Positions 13,964 to 15,025 of a DNA stretch of 15,025 nucleotides are shown here, one piece after another (within the stretch, counting starts at the first letter, position 1; the number at the start of each line of letters is the position of its first letter). Where the stretch lies: assembly GCA_902796285.1 (NCBI GenBank), contig CADBOH010000043.1:1-15025 (forward strand), in the 5' to 3' direction. The notes beneath the pieces are model-generated. The model saw only the letters and a program-made list of their open reading frames with translations. It ran no database searches and was not told the origin of the DNA. This DNA is from an uncultured Eubacteriales bacterium. GTDB lineage: Bacteria; Bacillota; Clostridia; Christensenellales; UBA1242. The position numbers were made by a program, and so were the translations under genes.

Positions 13964-14474
13964 AATTCCATTTTTCATTTTCTGTTAAAATAGCCTTGCC
14001 TTTTTCAAGGGATTTTTGAACATCGATTGTTCTTTGATTTTTTGAGCCTTTATATTTTAAATCCATGCTTTTTTGTGCAAGAACAAACTTGCCATCAATA
14101 AGTATATCTATATAGTTTAAAAGTTCTCTCGCAAAAGGCACTTTATCCGCGTAAAGTTCTTCAAACAAAAACCCCGTATAGCAAGCCATCTCTAACCCTT
14201 GTGCTTTAACAAATCGGGCAATAGGGATTAAAGTTTTTGCTTGTAAAAATGGTTCTCCACCAGAAAAGGTTACCCCATATAAAAGTGGACTTTCAGCGAT
14301 TTCTTTTATCACTTTTGATACAAAAACTTTTTTGCCACCTTTAAGTGGGTGCGTTTGTGGATTATGACAGCCAGGGCAGTGGTGCGGGCAACCTTGTGTG
14401 AACACCGTTAGTCTTAAGCCTGGGCCATCTACAATAGAATCATTTACAATTCCAGAAATTCTCAATCTTTTCAT
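13962..14474 (-). CDS. nrdG: Anaerobic ribonucleotide reductase activating protein
   Basis: A 170-residue radical SAM enzyme that installs the glycyl radical on NrdD using S-adenosylmethionine and a 4Fe-4S cluster. The cluster motif is CX3CX2C (Cys29, Cys33, Cys36; CPHHCPGC). The SAM-binding GGEP sits at 72-75 in GVTFSGGEPFLQ, and IDILIDGKF is the usual family block. The N-terminus ISGIVNDSIVDGPGLRLTVF is characteristic of NrdG. AGAAG (14486-14482) lies 7 nt before the ATG. It is downstream of nrdD on the same strand with a 79-nt gap that holds a prominent three-armed repeat, so the two are probably co-transcribed with expression adjusted between them. Confidence 0.96.
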   Translation of the reverse strand: MKRLRISGIVNDSIVDGPGLRLTVFTQGCPHHCPGCHNPQTHPLKGGKKVFVSKVIKEIAESPLLYGVTFSGGEPFLQAKTLIPIARFVKAQGLEMACYTGFLFEELYADKVPFARELLNYIDILIDGKFVLAQKSMDLKYKGSKNQRTIDVQKSLEKGKAILTENEKWN

Positions 14475-14485
14475 AATTTATCTTC

Positions 14486-14550
14486 TTTTCGCCTAAATTT
14501 TGATTTTTTTGCAAAAATTTAAGCGAAAAATGTCATTTTCGCTTAAATTT
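14486..14550 (-). promoter_or_regulatory. Three-armed RNA element between nrdD and nrdG with alternative hairpins
   Basis: In transcript order, arm A AAATTTAAGCGAAAA (14550-14536), arm B TTTTCGCTTAAATTT (14529-14515) and arm C AAATTTAGGCGAAAA (14500-14486). B pairs perfectly with A (15 bp, 6-nt loop) or equally fully with C (15 bp with a single G-U). A and C are near-identical direct repeats. The A:B hairpin runs into a short T-tract and could terminate or protect the nrdD 3' end. The B:C hairpin ends at the nrdG Shine-Dalgarno and could hinder its translation. Pairing is seen directly; the switching role is inferred. Confidence 0.6.
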
Positions 14551-14553
14551 AAG

Positions 14554-15025
14554 TTAATTATTTGTTACACCATGCTTTACTCTATCATGCTCTTCGGCAC
14601 GTTTTCCGTTATTAAATCTGTCAAGAGTACCAACAAGATAACCAGTGATTCTTCTAATTCTTTCAAAGTTTCCTTGCCCATCAATTTCTCTTCTTCCGCA
14701 GTGTGGGCAGATATCACCAATTATTCCGTTGTATCCGCATACTGGGTCTCTGTCGATTGGGTGGTTGATTGCTCCATAACCAATTCCCTTTTCCTTCATA
14801 TGTCTAATAACTTTTTCAAATGCTTCAAGGTTATTTGAAGTGTCGCCATCAAGTTCGATATATGAAATGTGTCCGCCATTGCAAAGTGCATGGAAAGGTG
14901 CTTCAAGGTCAATCTTTTTGTTTGCCTTTATCTTGTAATATACAGGAATATGGAAGCTGTTTGTATAGTATTCTCTATCCGTTATTCCTTTAATTACACC
15001 ATATTTTTGTTTGTCTATTCTTACA
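14554..15025 (-). CDS. nrdD: Anaerobic (class III) ribonucleoside-triphosphate reductase, C-terminal part
   Basis: The visible 157 residues are the C-terminus of NrdD, which reduces ribonucleotides to deoxyribonucleotides without oxygen; the rest of the gene lies to the right of the window. Diagnostic blocks are FHALCNGGHISYIELDGD, GIGYGAINHPIDRDPVCGY, the metal-site segment with cysteines in VCGYNGIIGDICPHCGR (three visible), and FERIRRITGYLVGTLDRFN. The glycyl-radical residue is the Gly of RITGYL, encoded at 14641-14643. The ending KRAEEHDRVKHG is typical. The upstream reading frame is open to the window edge, so an internal ATG at 14799 is not the true start. It pairs functionally with nrdG immediately downstream. 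Confidence 0.97.
   Translation of the reverse strand, partial: VRIDKQKYGVIKGITDREYYTNSFHIPVYYKIKANKKIDLEAPFHALCNGGHISYIELDGDTSNNLEAFEKVIRHMKEKGIGYGAINHPIDRDPVCGYNGIIGDICPHCGRREIDGQGNFERIRRITGYLVGTLDRFNNGKRAEEHDRVKHGVTNN

Overview
The window is AT-rich, gene-dense bacterial chromosome. The proteins (UvrA, UvrB, a WalJ/YycJ-type metallo-hydrolase, a short methionyl-tRNA synthetase, and class III anaerobic ribonucleotide reductase with its activase) point to an anaerobic low-GC member of the Bacillota, probably an uncultured Clostridia-like lineage. This placement is inferred from protein style only. I saw no phage, transposon, CRISPR, tRNA or rRNA.

Layout: the 3' end of radC (+, 1-254) overlaps tail-to-tail with a small membrane-anchored winged-helix-like protein (-, 193-570). 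A divergently transcribed paralogue follows (+, 662-1024). Next come uvrB (+, 1101-3059), a PLP-dependent alpha-oxoamine synthase of the serine palmitoyltransferase/KBL type (+, 3274-4455), a histidine phosphatase (+, 4503-5018), a decayed lipoprotein gene (+, 5153-5408) and uvrA (+, 5542-8373). Facing uvrA is a large 866-residue protein I do not recognise (-, 8401-11001). Upstream of that lie walJ (-, 11154-11936) and a 48-residue single-span membrane protein (-, 12021-12167). The window ends with metG (+, 12348-13928) and the convergent nrdG (-, 13962-14474) and nrdD (-, 14554-15025, running off the window).

Transcription looks largely monocistronic. Clear sigma-A-type promoters precede the oxoamine synthase, the lipoprotein remnant, uvrA, the 866-residue protein, walJ and metG. 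Rho-independent terminators follow radC, uvrB, the oxoamine synthase, the lipoprotein remnant, the small membrane protein, and (shared by convergent pairs) uvrA/866-aa gene and metG/nrdG. Three genes (uvrA, walJ and the 48-aa gene) have their -10 box only 6-7 nt before the start codon and no usable Shine-Dalgarno sequence, so they may be leaderless.

Functional themes are DNA repair (radC, uvrB, uvrA; no uvrC here), anaerobic deoxynucleotide synthesis (nrdD/nrdG) and translation (metG). The least explained parts are the 866-aa protein, the divergent paralogous membrane pair, and a three-armed RNA structure between nrdD and nrdG that could switch between two full-length hairpins.
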